A stretch of DNA of 64,000 nt from Nonomuraea corallina (GCF_027620315.1 NZ_JAPNNL010000013.1:1-64000), one strand, 5' to 3'; counted from the stretch's first letter, positions 8,827 to 18,127 are shown. Numbers and translations are program-made. The notes: generated by a model from the sequence alone, not told the origin.

Positions 8827-10002
8827 ATGACTGACAGCCTCGCTCCCCGCCCGGAGCACAAGTTCTCGTTCGGCCTGTGGACCGTCGGCTGGCAGGGCCG
8901 CGACCCGTTCGGCGACGCCACCAGGCCCCCGCTGGACCCGGTGGAGACCGTCAACCGCCTGGCCGAGCTGGGCGCGTACGGCGTCACCTTCCACGACGAC
9001 GACCTCATCCCGTTCGGCTCGTCCGACACCGAGCGCGAGTCCCACGTCAAGCGCTTCCGCCAGGCGCTCGACACCGCGGGCCTGGTGGTGCCGATGGCCA
9101 CCACCAACCTGTTCACGCACCCGGTCTTCAAGGACGGCGCGTTCACCGCCAACGACCGCGACGTGCGCCGGTACGCGCTGCGCAAGACCATCCGCAACAT
9201 CGACCTCGCCGTCGAGCTGGGCGCCAAGGTGTACGTGGCGTGGGGCGGCCGCGAGGGCGCCGAGTCGGGCGCCGCCAAGGACGTGCGGGTGGCCCTGGAC
9301 CGCCTGAAGGAGGCCTTCGACCTGCTCGGCGAGTACGTGCTCGGCCAGGGGTACGATCTGCGCTTCGCGGTCGAGCCGAAGCCGAACGAGCCGCGCGGCG
9401 ACATCCTGCTGCCCACCGTCGGCCACGCGCTGGCGTTCATCGAGGAGCTCGCCCACCCCGAACTGGTCGGCGTCAACCCCGAGACCGGTCACGAGCAGAT
9501 GGCCGGGCTCAACTTCACCCACGGCATCGCCCAGGCGCTGTGGCACGGCAAGCTCTTCCACATCGACCTGAACGGCCAGTCAGGCATCAAGTACGACCAG
9601 GACCTGCGCTTCGGCGCCGGCAACCTGCGCGACGCGTTCTGGGTGGTGGACCTGCTGGAGACCGGCGGCTACACCGGCCCGCGGCACTTCGACTTCAAGC
9701 CGCCGCGGACCGAGGACATGGACGGCGTGTGGGCCTCGGCCGCCGGCAACATGCGCACCTACCTGCTGCTGAAGGAGCGGGCGGCGGCGTTCCGCGCGGA
9801 CCCGGAGGTTCAGGAGGCGCTGCGCGCGGCCCGCCTCGACGACCTGGCCCGCCCGACCCTGGCGGACGGGGAGTCGCTGGCCGACCTGCTCGCGGACCGC
9901 GCCGCGTTCGAGGAGTTCGACCCCGACGCGGCCGGCCGGCGCGGCATGGCCTTCGAGCGCCTGGACCAGCTGGCGATGGAGCACCTGCTCGGCGCCCGCT
10001 GA
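8827..10002 (+). CDS. xylA: Xylose isomerase
   Basis: The 391-residue product has the length and motifs of the actinobacterial class I enzyme. It begins with [18 protein letters not shown], carries [12 protein letters not shown] with the catalytic His and its Asp partner, and metal ligands in [28 protein letters not shown] and [18 protein letters not shown] holds the remaining metal-binding Asp. It converts D-xylose to D-xylulose (and glucose to fructose) in the cytoplasm using two divalent metal ions. The ATG at 8827 follows AGGAGTCCG. It is divergent from xylB, which acts next in the pathway. Confidence 0.97.
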   Translation: MTDSLAPRPEHKFSFGLWTVGWQGRDPFGDATRPPLDPVETVNRLAELGAYGVTFHDDDLIPFGSSDTERESHVKRFRQALDTAGLVVPMATTNLFTHPVFKDGAFTANDRDVRRYALRKTIRNIDLAVELGAKVYVAWGGREGAESGAAKDVRVALDRLKEAFDLLGEYVLGQGYDLRFAVEPKPNEPRGDILLPTVGHALAFIEELAHPELVGVNPETGHEQMAGLNFTHGIAQALWHGKLFHIDLNGQSGIKYDQDLRFGAGNLRDAFWVVDLLETGGYTGPRHFDFKPPRTEDMDGVWASAAGNMRTYLLLKERAAAFRADPEVQEALRAARLDDLARPTLADGESLADLLADRAAFEEFDPDAAGRRGMAFERLDQLAMEHLLGAR

Positions 10003-10241
10003 CGGCCTCCGCCTCCCCGCCTCCCCGCCGTTCCCGCCGTCCCCGCCATGTGGGGGCGGCGGTCCCGGCTACGTATGATGGGCCGATCGCTTGCCGTAGC
10101 GGCGCGGAAGCCGGTGACCCAAGCGGTGGGCGTGGCGGGCGCGGGCACCGCGCCCGGCACGGTTCGACCGGACGCCCGTCGCGGGGCGCGTCCGGGCAGA
10201 AGGCGAAGGCTCGCCCTGTCGCCGGAGGAGGCGGACTCGAC

Positions 10242-10553
10242 ATGGACGTGGTTACGGTCGGCGCGGTCACGGACGGCACGCTGCCGGTGGTGCTACGCGG
10301 TGACATCGACTTCACCAACGCCGCGCGGGTACGGGAGACGATCTCGTCCGCGGTGGCGGCGCGACGCCCTCCCGGGGTGCGGATCGAGATGGGCGAGGTG
10401 ACGTTCCTCGACTCCTCCGGCGTGGGGGTGCTGGTGGACGCGATGAAGGCGGCCTGGGACGTCCAGGCGGGGTTCAAGGTGGTCAACCCGACCCCTCGCG
10501 TGTTCGACCAGCTGAGGATCGCCGGGCTGCTGGACGCCTTCGGCCTGTCCTGA
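10242..10553 (+). CDS. STAS-domain anti-sigma factor antagonist
   Basis: The 103-residue product is a single STAS domain. GDIDFTNAARVR is the first helix region and FLDSSGVGVLVDAM contains the conserved phosphorylatable serine in the DSSG element. Proteins of the SpoIIAA/RsbV/BldG group bind anti-sigma kinases when unphosphorylated and thereby free a sigma factor. No anti-sigma kinase or sigma gene is adjacent, so the partner is elsewhere. The ATG at 10242 has GGAGGAGG about 8 nt upstream. The 239-bp gap before it contains only a C-rich direct-repeat-like stretch (CTCCCCGCC) near 10013-10050 and no gene that I can support. Confidence 0.88.
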   Translation: MDVVTVGAVTDGTLPVVLRGDIDFTNAARVRETISSAVAARRPPGVRIEMGEVTFLDSSGVGVLVDAMKAAWDVQAGFKVVNPTPRVFDQLRIAGLLDAFGLS

Positions 10554-10741
10554 TCCCGAGGTGAACCAAATCCCTCGTATCACCGTATCCCCATAGGAAC
10601 ACCACGTTCACGGAGGAACCTAGACGCTTAAGAGGTCTCGGTGGTTTACCCAAATATCCAGATTTTTGGGACAAACCTGAGGGCGACTCGACAGAATGCG
10701 GATTCCATCCAGCGTCTACCGCAAACTGGAGGGAACCCCGT
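10554..10741 (+). promoter_or_regulatory. Leader with an AT-rich stem-loop before the CAP-domain gene
   Basis: The 188-bp gap is less GC-rich than its surroundings. GGTTT-a-CCCAAA at 10643-10654 pairs with TTTGGG-ac-AAACC at 10665-10677, giving an 11-pair stem with small bulges about 65 nt before the start codon. Cell-wall hydrolase genes of actinomycetes often carry c-di-AMP riboswitches, but I could not match the conserved core of that class here. Its role is open. Confidence 0.4.
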
Positions 10742-11665
10742 ATGCGTAGACCCCTTGGGGTACTCGCCTGCCTCGCGAGCGCGGCCGCGCTCTCGGCACC
10801 CGTCGCCACGGCGAACGCCGCCACGGTGCCCCAGCCGGCCTGCCGCGTCTCCGTGGCCAAGCCGCGCCTGGCCGAGAACGGCACGATCAAGGCGACCGCC
10901 GCCCTGCGCGACTGTCACCGGCCCGGCCTGGTACGGATGCGCATCCTGCGCGCCGTGCCCGGCAAGGACCGGGTCGTCAAGAGCGGCGCCGAGCGGGGCC
11001 GCAACCCCCGCCTCACGCTCGCGATGCCGTGCGCGCCAGGCACGTACTACGTCTTCGCCACCGACTACCGGGGCCACACGGGCAAGTCCAGGGCCGTGCG
11101 CGTGACGGCGTGCGACCCGGCGGCCACCCCGGTCCCGACCACGACGGCGACCACCCCGGCGCCGGCCCCGACCCGTACGGCGACCGCGACCCCCAAGCCG
11201 GTCCCCACCACGACCCGCACCCCCGCCCCCACCCTCAGCGCGACGCCCACGCCGAGTTCTCCCTCGGGCACGGTGGGCACGGCCGAGGAGAACGAGGTCG
11301 TCCGCCTCACCAACGCCGAGCGGGCCAAGGGCGGCTGCCCGGCGCTCAAGCACGACCCGCAGCTGAACAGGGCCGCGGCCGGGCACTCGGCGGACATGGC
11401 CGCGAAGAACTACCTGAGCCACACCTCCCAGGACGGCCGCTCGTTCCTGGACCGGATCAGGCAGGCCGGGTTCACCGGCGGCCGCGGCTGGGCCGAGAAC
11501 ATCGCGATGGGCCAGCGCACCCCGGCCGACGTGGTGCGGGCCTGGATGAACAGCTCGGGCCACCGGGCCAACATCATGAACTGCTCGTACAACCTGATCG
11601 GCGCCGGCGCCGCGAAGAACGCGAAGGGCCAGTTCTACTGGACCCAGAACTTCGCCGCCCGCTGA
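10742..11665 (+). CDS. Secreted CAP (SCP/PR1)-domain protein
   Basis: The 307-residue protein has a Sec signal peptide (MRRPLGVLACLASAAALSA, cleavage probably after ATANA near residue 26). A small N-terminal domain with three or four cysteines follows, then a Thr/Pro-rich linker of about 50 residues. The C-terminal CAP domain starts near residue 180: ENEVVRLTNAERAKGGCPAL, HSADMAAKNYLSHTS, GWAENIAMG and SSGHRANIMN. The CAP His and Glu residues are present. Bacterial CAP proteins are extracellular and often cell-wall associated; their chemistry is poorly defined. The ATG at 10742 follows GGAGGGAACCCC. It has no operon partner. Confidence 0.9.
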   Translation: MRRPLGVLACLASAAALSAPVATANAATVPQPACRVSVAKPRLAENGTIKATAALRDCHRPGLVRMRILRAVPGKDRVVKSGAERGRNPRLTLAMPCAPGTYYVFATDYRGHTGKSRAVRVTACDPAATPVPTTTATTPAPAPTRTATATPKPVPTTTRTPAPTLSATPTPSSPSGTVGTAEENEVVRLTNAERAKGGCPALKHDPQLNRAAAGHSADMAAKNYLSHTSQDGRSFLDRIRQAGFTGGRGWAENIAMGQRTPADVVRAWMNSSGHRANIMNCSYNLIGAGAAKNAKGQFYWTQNFAAR

Positions 11666-11760
11666 CGATCACCTGATCTTCTCCCACGCGGCGTGCGGAG
11701 AAGGCCGCGGCGCCCCGCGACTCCCACCGCGGGGCGCCGCGGCACGCCGGGCCCCGCCCG

Positions 11761-12924
11761 TCAGGCGGACAGCGAGTTCGGGCGGCGGTGGTGCAGCCCG
11801 ATCACCGGCACCTCGTGCAGGCTCCCCGAGTACAGGAACTGCGTCATGCCGACCAGCAGCCGGCGCACGTCCTCCTGGGGCCGCACCACCAGCCGCAGGA
11901 ACTGGCTGGTGGTGCCCAGCTTGTTGCCGCACTCGCGGACGTACACGCCGTGCCGGGTGAGCAGGTGGTCGCGCAGCGCCACCCCGTCGAACCCGTGCGG
12001 CAGCTTCACCAGCAGGAAGTTGCCCTGCGACGGGAAGACCGTCAGCTCCGGCATGCACGACAGCTGGTGGTGCATGGCCCGCCGGTCCTGGGCCAGCCGC
12101 CGCAGGCTCTCCTGGTACTCGGCCGTGCACTGCTTCATCATGAAGACGACGACCTCGGCGAAGGCGTTCAGGTTCCACTTGGGCAGCGCGTCCCTGATCT
12201 TCCCGGCCAGCGCCGGGTTGGCGACCAGATAGCCGAAGCGGACGCCGTGCAGCCCGAAGTTCTTGCCGAGGCTGCGCAGCACGATCACGTTCGGCCGCAC
12301 CGCCGCCTCGGCCGCCACCCCGGGGTAGGGCTCGGCGTCCACGAAGTCGCCGAACGACTCGTCCACGATCACCAGGTCGAGGTCGATGAGCCGGTCGAGC
12401 AGCCGGAGCACCTCGTGCTTGGGCAGGTAGCCGCCGTCGGGGTTGTTCGGGTTGCAGATGACCGCGACCCGGGAGCCCCTGGCGCGGACGAACGACACGT
12501 AGTCGTTCACGTCGAGCGCGAAGGCGCGGCTCTCCAGGAGCGGGTACATGTCGACTCGTTTGCCCGTCTCCATCGGCTGGTCGGTCCAGCGGCCGAAGGT
12601 GGGGATCGGGATCGCCAGGCTCTCGCGCACCAGCAGGTGGTCGATCCAGGTGATCAGCTCGGTGGAGCCGTTGCCCATGGCCACCGTCCTGGGGTGCAGC
12701 CCCATCGTGGCGGACAGCTCGGCGGTGATCGTGTCGGCGTCGCTGGGGTAGAACTTCAGGATCGTCTCCAGGTTCCTCCCCAGGTGCTCGAAGATCTCCG
12801 GCGTCGGGAAGTACGGGTTGCACGGGATGCAGAAGTCCACCGGCGGACGCTCGCCGTCGGAGCCGCGCAGCAACGAGAAGTACGACGGGCTGTGCGCCTG
12901 CGCGCGCAGAAGGCTGAGCTCCAC
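11761..12924 (-). CDS. PLP-dependent aminotransferase of the histidinol-phosphate/CobD-like type
   Basis: This 387-residue fold-type I enzyme shows CNPNNPDGGYLP, IVDESFGDF with the PLP-ring Asp, and the internal aldimine motif RSLGKNFGLHGVRFGY with the Schiff-base Lys. The C-terminal Arg lies in LRLVVRP. Sequence style is closest to histidinol-phosphate or L-threonine-O-3-phosphate decarboxylase relatives. The N-terminus (HSPSYFSLLRG and PVDFCIPCNPYFPT) is unusual, so the substrate is not predicted. I chose GTG at 12924, which has GGAGG 4 nt upstream; the frame stays open to 13083 without a ribosome site. It stands alone, with no his or cob genes beside it. Confidence 0.8.
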   Translation of the reverse strand: MELSLLRAQAHSPSYFSLLRGSDGERPPVDFCIPCNPYFPTPEIFEHLGRNLETILKFYPSDADTITAELSATMGLHPRTVAMGNGSTELITWIDHLLVRESLAIPIPTFGRWTDQPMETGKRVDMYPLLESRAFALDVNDYVSFVRARGSRVAVICNPNNPDGGYLPKHEVLRLLDRLIDLDLVIVDESFGDFVDAEPYPGVAAEAAVRPNVIVLRSLGKNFGLHGVRFGYLVANPALAGKIRDALPKWNLNAFAEVVVFMMKQCTAEYQESLRRLAQDRRAMHHQLSCMPELTVFPSQGNFLLVKLPHGFDGVALRDHLLTRHGVYVRECGNKLGTTSQFLRLVVRPQEDVRRLLVGMTQFLYSGSLHEVPVIGLHHRRPNSLSA

Positions 12925-13080
12925 GACACCTCCATGGCACCTGACAGAACGTGTGGAGGTACGCGCGATCGTCCCGGCCGGTTCAGCGGGCGGACGCCGG
13001 CCGAGGGACGACCGCCTGGCAGGATGCGGGGAAACCCCGAAGGAGCGGATACGTGCGGGCTTCGCCTTTACAAAGTAGAT

Positions 13081-13110
13081 CACCCGGTCTCCCGCGCCGG
13101 AGACCGGGTG
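13081..13110. terminator. Hairpin terminator
   Basis: CACCCGGTCTC and GAGACCGGGTG form a perfect 11-bp stem around an 8-nt loop, and flanking GATCA/TGATC can add pairs past a bulge. It lies just beyond the stop of the minus-strand secreted-protein gene at 13127. Confidence 0.8.
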
Positions 13111-13126
13111 TGATCGCGTCCGCCCG

Positions 13127-13609
13127 TCAGTGGTGGTGACGGTGGCGGTGGCCCAGGACCTTCACCCAGTCGGCGCCCTCGGAGGGCGCCAGGTGGCGCG
13201 AGCCTTCGAAGACCGCGCGCCAGGTGCCGGACGCGCGGGCCGGGGCCTTGGCGTGGAAGGAGCCGTCGCGGTGCGTCTTGACCGTGTCGACGTGCACCCA
13301 CCGGCCGCCGCCGGACGGCTTGAAGAGGATGACGATCCGCTTCCAGCCGAGCCGGTGCCAGGTGCCGTCCTCGTCGCAGTGGTCGGCGTGGTGCACCGAG
13401 ACGAAGCCGTCGATGTAGTCCTCGTCGCACTTCACCGAGAGCTTGCCCTTGATCGACAGCGGCTGGCCGCGCCAGGCGGGCTCGGGGTTGACGTCGAGTC
13501 GCAGGCGGGTGCGGCCGTTCGGGTCGGCCATGGCCGGTGCGGCCGTGCCCGCGAGCACCGCGGCCCCCGCGGCGGCCGCGACCAGTCCGGCGGCGAGTCG
13601 TCGCATCAT
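13127..13609 (-). CDS. Small secreted protein, Ig-like, with His-rich C-terminus
   Basis: The 160-residue product has a Sec signal peptide (MMRRLAAGLVAAAAGAAVL, cleavage after APAMA). The mature part is a single beta-sandwich-like domain with RLRLDVNPEPAWRGQPLSIKGKLS, a pair of cysteines (KCDEDY, DHCDEDG) and the closing motif GTWRAVFEGSRHLAPS. It ends HRHRHHH, which might bind metal. The closing motif is shared with the next gene's product (EWRARFPGTAHEAADD), so the two look like diverged relatives. ATG at 13609 has AAGGAAG 8 nt upstream. Function is unknown; extracellular location is inferred from the signal peptide. Confidence 0.75.
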   Translation of the reverse strand: MMRRLAAGLVAAAAGAAVLAGTAAPAMADPNGRTRLRLDVNPEPAWRGQPLSIKGKLSVKCDEDYIDGFVSVHHADHCDEDGTWHRLGWKRIVILFKPSGGGRWVHVDTVKTHRDGSFHAKAPARASGTWRAVFEGSRHLAPSEGADWVKVLGHRHRHHH

Positions 13610-13737
13610 GAGCGTGACTTCCTTCCCCGTAGAAGACGCGCTCCCCGACCGAGAGCGCCATCGCCAATGACGGGTCAAGCGAAGGAAAAGTTTCGGCAAA
13701 GCCGATCACGATTGGGCAACGCCCGCGCCGGACCGCC

Positions 13738-14583
13738 TCAATCCGTCCTGATCCGCGCGTCGTCCGCGGCCTCGTGAGCGGTGCCGGGGAAGCGCGCGCG
13801 CCACTCGCCGCCGTCCCGGCCGCTCACGGTGCGGGAGAAGGCGCCGGCGCCGGTGGTCTGCGCCACCGCCACGCGCTCCCAGTCCTGCGACGCGTCCCGC
13901 CGCCACAGGAACTCCACCCGCTGCCCCCGGAACGGCACGTACCCGGCGCGACCACGCGGGTCCAGCCTCGTCAGGCGCCCGGACAGCCGCACGCCGCGGC
14001 CGTCGCGCTCGGCGCGCACCGGCGACAGCCTCGTCTCCCGCCTGAGCTCGAACGAGGCGTACTCGGTCACCTCCGCTCCCCCGGCGCCCCGCGCGGTCAC
14101 CGCCACCGTCCAGGTGCCGGTCGGGAAGTAGCGGTTGAGCCGCTTGTCGGGCAGGAACCGCCAGGTCTGCCAGCCGTCGGCGACGGGCCGCGAGGCCACC
14201 GGCGCCTCGACGGCCCGCACGGAGCCCGGCCGTTGATCGTCAGGCCATGGGTCGTCCGGCCGGTCCGGGCCGGGGGCCTCCTCGCGTCCGTCCTCCGAGG
14301 GCGGCCAGGGCGGGCGCTCGTCGTCGAGCACCGGCCCCGGCGGCGTGCCCGGCTCGACCCTGACGGCGACGCCCTGCCGCCCGCGCACTCCCCTGGCGAC
14401 CACGTCGATCACCAGCCGGACGGAGTCCGCGGCCCCCACCACGGGCGCGGCGGGCCGTACGTCGATCTCCCTGATGACGGGCCGGTCGGCGGCGGGCGCC
14501 CGCGCGGACGCGGGGACGGGCACCTGGGCGGTCGCGGTCAGCGCCGCCGCCGAGAGCGAGGCGAGAAGCAGGCATCTGGTCAT
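13738..14583 (-). CDS. Secreted protein of unknown function with Ig-like C-terminal domain
   Basis: The 281-residue product begins MTRCLLLASLSAAALTATA, a plausible Sec signal. An N-terminal strand-rich segment (VIREIDVRPAAPVVGAADSVRLVI) follows, then an acidic Pro-rich linker (about residues 85-120) and a domain containing WQTWRFLPDKRLNRYFPTGTWTVAV. The final domain (VRLSGRLTRLDPRG, VEFLWRRDASQDWERV, EWRARFPGTAHEAA) resembles the neighbour at 13127-13609. The start is ATG at 14583, or TTG two codons earlier; neither has a clear ribosome site. I do not recognise a catalytic motif. Confidence 0.7.
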   Translation of the reverse strand: MTRCLLLASLSAAALTATAQVPVPASARAPAADRPVIREIDVRPAAPVVGAADSVRLVIDVVARGVRGRQGVAVRVEPGTPPGPVLDDERPPWPPSEDGREEAPGPDRPDDPWPDDQRPGSVRAVEAPVASRPVADGWQTWRFLPDKRLNRYFPTGTWTVAVTARGAGGAEVTEYASFELRRETRLSPVRAERDGRGVRLSGRLTRLDPRGRAGYVPFRGQRVEFLWRRDASQDWERVAVAQTTGAGAFSRTVSGRDGGEWRARFPGTAHEAADDARIRTD

Positions 14584-14653
14584 GCGCAAGACGGTAGGAA
14601 CCGCCCGGTCATGATCAGTGCCACGACACCCGCCCCGGATGGCAAAGCCGCGC

Positions 14654-16489
14654 TCAGTCGGTGTACAGGCCCTCGATCAGGTCGGCGTACTTGCTGTGCA
14701 CCACCCGCCGCTTGAGCTTGAGGCTGGGCGTCAGCTCCTGGCTCTCGGGCGTCCACTCGGTGCCCAGCAGCGCCCACTTCTTGACCTGCTGCACCCGCGC
14801 CAGCTTGGCGTTGGCCGCCTCGACGGCGCCGCCGACCTCCTTGAGCACCTCAGGGTGCTCGGCCAGCTCGGCCAGCGTCTCGTAGGCGATGCCGCGCGAC
14901 TGGGCCCAGCCGGGGGCGATCTCCCCGTCGAGGGTGAGGACGGCCACCGGGTAGGGCCGGCGGTCGCCGTAGGCGAGGGCCTGGCCGATCAGCGGGTGCT
15001 CCTTGAGGTGGTTCTCGATCTCGGCCGGCGAGATGTTCTCGCCGCCGGCCGTGATGATCAGCTCCTTCTTGCGGTCGACCACCCGGTAGAAGCCGTCCTC
15101 GTCGACACTGCCGATGTCACCGGTATGGACCCAGCCGTCGGCGTCGATGAGCTCGGCGGTGGCCTCGGGCCGGTTGAGGTAGCCCCGGGTGTTGAGCGGG
15201 CTGCGGGTGAGGATCTCGCCGTCCTCGGCGATGCGCACCTCGACGCCCGGCTCGGCCTGGCCGACGGTGCCCAGGCGGTAGGCGCCTGGGGCGTTGCCGG
15301 TGAACGCCCCGGTCGTCTCGGTCATGCCGTACACGTCGATGACCTTCAGCCCGAGTCCGGCGAAGAAGCGCTGCACCTCGCCGGCGAGCGGCGCGGCGCC
15401 GGTGGCGGTCCACTGGGCGCGGTCGAACCCGATCATGCCGCGCACGATCGACAGCAGGGAGCCGTCCGCCTTCTCGTACGCCGCCTCGATCTCCGGCGTC
15501 ATGGTGTGGCCGTACTGTCCCGCCTCCACCCAGGCGACGCCGGCGGCCATGGCCTGGCGCACGGCCTGTTGCTGCTCCTCCGGCTGCGTGGACAGGACCG
15601 CGACCAGCCGGGCCATCATCTTCTCCCACACCCGCGGCACGCCGAAGAACAGCACCGGCCGCACCTGACCGAGCGTGGCGCCGAGGTTGGCCAGGTCGGT
15701 GCAGAAGTACACGTGGGAGATCTTGACCAGCGGCAGGTAGAGGCTGAGAACCCGCTCGGCGATGTGCGCGTAGGTCAGATAGGAGATCTGGGTGCCCTGG
15801 ACGGGCAGGTCGGCCAGCCGGTCGGTGCAGGCCACCTCGTAGAACACGTTGGCGTGGGTGAGCGGGACGCCCTTCGGCTGCCCGGTCGTGCCCGAGGTGT
15901 AGAGGACCGTGACGGGGTCGTCGGCGGAGACGGCCTGCCAGCGGGCGTCGACGGCGGCCGGGTCGGCCTCCAGCCGGGACCGGCCCAGGTCGAGGAAGTC
16001 CTGCCAGGCCATGAAGCGGTCGCCGCCCGGCGCGCCCTCCAGCATGATGATCGTGCGCAGGCCGGGCAGCCGGTCCAGCACGGGCTCCCAGCGGGCCAGC
16101 TCCTCGGGCCCGCCGATCACCGCCACCTTGGCGGCCACGTCGCCGGCGACGAAGGCGATCTGGTCGGGCGCGAACGTGCCGTAGATGGTGCAGCCCACGC
16201 CGCCCGCGTGCACGGCGCCGAGGTCGGCGAGCACGTGCTCACTCCGGTTGACCATCATCAGCGCCACCGCGTCGCCGGGCTCCAGCCCCAGGGCGGCGAA
16301 GCCGGCCGCGATCTCCAGCACCCGCTGCCGGGCCTGGCCGTAGGTCAGGGTGCTCCACCCGTCGCCGTCCGGGTCGGAGTAGGCGGGGGCGTCAGGATAC
16401 TGTTCGGCGGCCTTCCTCAGCTGCTCGCACAGGGTGAGCCCGGTGATCGATCGCTCGATCTCGGCGCGCACCTCCAGGACGTCGGCCAT
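14654..16489 (-). CDS. Long-chain fatty-acid-CoA ligase (FadD15-like AMP-dependent synthetase)
   Basis: The 611-residue protein is a complete ANL-family adenylating enzyme. It has the phosphate loop YTSGTTGQPKG near residue 200, the adenine motif DVYGMTETTG, GWVHTGDIG with the ribose-binding Asp, and the hinge DRKKELIITAGGENISP. The C-terminal lysine motif is in LTPSLKLKRR. The inserted segment after the P-loop and total length of about 600 match bacterial long-chain acyl-CoA synthetases of the FadD15 type. It activates fatty acids to acyl-CoA at the membrane face. ATG at 16489 has GGAGG 8 nt upstream. It is divergent from the POT transporter gene. Confidence 0.92.
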   Translation of the reverse strand: MADVLEVRAEIERSITGLTLCEQLRKAAEQYPDAPAYSDPDGDGWSTLTYGQARQRVLEIAAGFAALGLEPGDAVALMMVNRSEHVLADLGAVHAGGVGCTIYGTFAPDQIAFVAGDVAAKVAVIGGPEELARWEPVLDRLPGLRTIIMLEGAPGGDRFMAWQDFLDLGRSRLEADPAAVDARWQAVSADDPVTVLYTSGTTGQPKGVPLTHANVFYEVACTDRLADLPVQGTQISYLTYAHIAERVLSLYLPLVKISHVYFCTDLANLGATLGQVRPVLFFGVPRVWEKMMARLVAVLSTQPEEQQQAVRQAMAAGVAWVEAGQYGHTMTPEIEAAYEKADGSLLSIVRGMIGFDRAQWTATGAAPLAGEVQRFFAGLGLKVIDVYGMTETTGAFTGNAPGAYRLGTVGQAEPGVEVRIAEDGEILTRSPLNTRGYLNRPEATAELIDADGWVHTGDIGSVDEDGFYRVVDRKKELIITAGGENISPAEIENHLKEHPLIGQALAYGDRRPYPVAVLTLDGEIAPGWAQSRGIAYETLAELAEHPEVLKEVGGAVEAANAKLARVQQVKKWALLGTEWTPESQELTPSLKLKRRVVHSKYADLIEGLYTD

Positions 16490-16626
16490 GGCATCCGCCT
16501 CCAGTCAGTAATCACTTGCGCAACTGGGATGCATCGCACCACAAGCCGTGGTCAGCGGCAAGAGCCTCGAACGATCGTCACGTACAGTGATGACGCACAT
16601 GCGCGGCGCGACCGGAAAGGGCTCGG

Positions 16627-18117
16627 ATGAGTAACGGCGGCAAGACGTTCTTCGGTCATCCGTGGGGTCTGGCGACGCTGTTCGGGACCGAGATGTGGGA
16701 GCGGTTCAGCTGGTACGGCCTGCGCGCCATCCTGGCGTCGTTCATGGTCGCCTCCCCGGCCGACCAGGGGCTGGGCCTGTCAGAGGAGACCGCGCAGGCC
16801 GTGATCGGCATCTACGGCGCGCTGATCTACCTGGTGGCGCTGCCGGGCGGGTGGGTCGCCGACCGCATCCTGGGCCCCCGCCGGTCGGTGTTCTGGGGCG
16901 GGTTCGTCATCATGTGCGGCCATATCAGCATGGCGATCCCGGTGACCTCTCCGGCCTTCGTCTGGCTGGGCCTCCTGCTGATCATCGCGGGCACCGGGCT
17001 GCTCAAGCCGAACATCTCGGTCATGGTGGGCAAGCTGTACCCCGAGGAGGACGACGCCCGCCGCGACGCCGGGTTCTCGCTGTTCTACCTGGGCATCAAC
17101 CTGGGCGCGTTCTTCGCGCCGATCGTGGTCGGCTGGCTGGCCTCCGGCGACCGGTGGCACCTCGGCTTCGGCGCCGCGGCCGTGGGCATGGCGCTCGGCC
17201 TGCTGCAGTACGTGATCGGCGGCCGGAGCAGCCTGCGCGGCGTCGGCGAACGGCCGGGCATGCCGCTGCCCGCGCGCGAGCTGCGCCGGTTCGGGCTGCT
17301 GGCCGGGGCGGGCGCGGCCGCGGCGGCGATCGCCCTGGGTCTCTGGGCGGCGACGGGCACGTTCACGCTCGGCCGGTTCACCGCGGTGATGACGGTGGTG
17401 ATCGTGGCGGTGCCGATCGTCTACTTCGCGTACATCATGCTGGGGGCGCACGGGCTGACCGAGGACGAGCGGACCCGGATGAAGGCCTACATCTGGCTGT
17501 TCGCCGCCGCCGCGATCTTCTGGATGATCTACGACCTGGCGCCCAGCAAGCTGCTGTTCTTCGCCGAGAACAACACCGACCTGTCGCTGTTCGGCATCCC
17601 GATCCAGGCGGCCACCACCCAGTCGTTCAACCCGCTGTTCATCATGATCTTCGTGCCGGTGTTCGCCGCGCTCTGGGTGAAGCTCGGCAACCGGGTGAGC
17701 ACGGCGCAGAAGTTCGCCTTCGCGCTGGTGATGGTCGGGCTGAGCTTCGTGATCATGGCGGTGGCGGCCAACCTGGCGCAGAGCGGCCGGGTGTCGGTGT
17801 GGTGGCTGGTGCTGGTCTACCTGGTGCAGGTCTTCGGCGAGCTGGCGCTCAGCCCGGTGGGGCTGTCGGTGACGACCAAGCTGGCGCCGGTGGCGTTCAA
17901 GGGGCAGATGCTGGGCGTGTGGTTCATCGCGGTGTCGGTGGGCGACGCGGTGGGCGGCCAGACCGGGCGGCTCGGCCAGGTGATGTCCGAACCGGCCTAC
18001 TACCTGCTGCTGGCCGCGATGGCGGTCGTCGCGGGGCTGGCGCTGTTCGCCTTCTCCGGCAGGCTGCGCGCGATGATGTCGGAGCACCGTACGCCCGCCG
18101 CGCCGCCCATCCGGTAG
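16627..18117 (+). CDS. POT/PTR-family proton-coupled peptide transporter
   Basis: The 496-residue membrane protein has about 13-14 hydrophobic segments and the POT signatures. The ExxERFxxYG motif appears as EMWERFSWYG in helix 1, GGWVADRILGPRR follows helix 2, GTGLLKPNISVMVG follows, and the PTR2 signature is DAGFSLFYLGINLGAFFAP. POT carriers import di- and tripeptides with protons. ATG at 16627 follows GGAAAGGG. A -10-like TACAGT lies about 40 bp upstream in the 137-bp gap shared with the divergent acyl-CoA ligase. The next gene starts 11 bp downstream, so the two may be cotranscribed. Confidence 0.9.
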   Translation: MSNGGKTFFGHPWGLATLFGTEMWERFSWYGLRAILASFMVASPADQGLGLSEETAQAVIGIYGALIYLVALPGGWVADRILGPRRSVFWGGFVIMCGHISMAIPVTSPAFVWLGLLLIIAGTGLLKPNISVMVGKLYPEEDDARRDAGFSLFYLGINLGAFFAPIVVGWLASGDRWHLGFGAAAVGMALGLLQYVIGGRSSLRGVGERPGMPLPARELRRFGLLAGAGAAAAAIALGLWAATGTFTLGRFTAVMTVVIVAVPIVYFAYIMLGAHGLTEDERTRMKAYIWLFAAAAIFWMIYDLAPSKLLFFAENNTDLSLFGIPIQAATTQSFNPLFIMIFVPVFAALWVKLGNRVSTAQKFAFALVMVGLSFVIMAVAANLAQSGRVSVWWLVLVYLVQVFGELALSPVGLSVTTKLAPVAFKGQMLGVWFIAVSVGDAVGGQTGRLGQVMSEPAYYLLLAAMAVVAGLALFAFSGRLRAMMSEHRTPAAPPIR

Positions 18118-18127
18118 ACAGTGCCGC

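Noticed and set aside
10554-10741. c-di-AMP (ydaO) riboswitch before the CAP-domain gene
   Set aside because: Expected from gene function, but the conserved core segments could not be found; only a simple stem-loop is supported.
11761-12924. Histidine biosynthesis hisC
   Set aside because: The fold matches, but hisG/hisE are 30 kb away, the N-terminus differs, and it is a single-gene unit, so the symbol is not justified.
12925-13083. 53-residue N-terminal extension of the aminotransferase
   Set aside because: No ribosome site at 13083, Arg/Pro-rich non-conserved sequence, and a better start at 12924.
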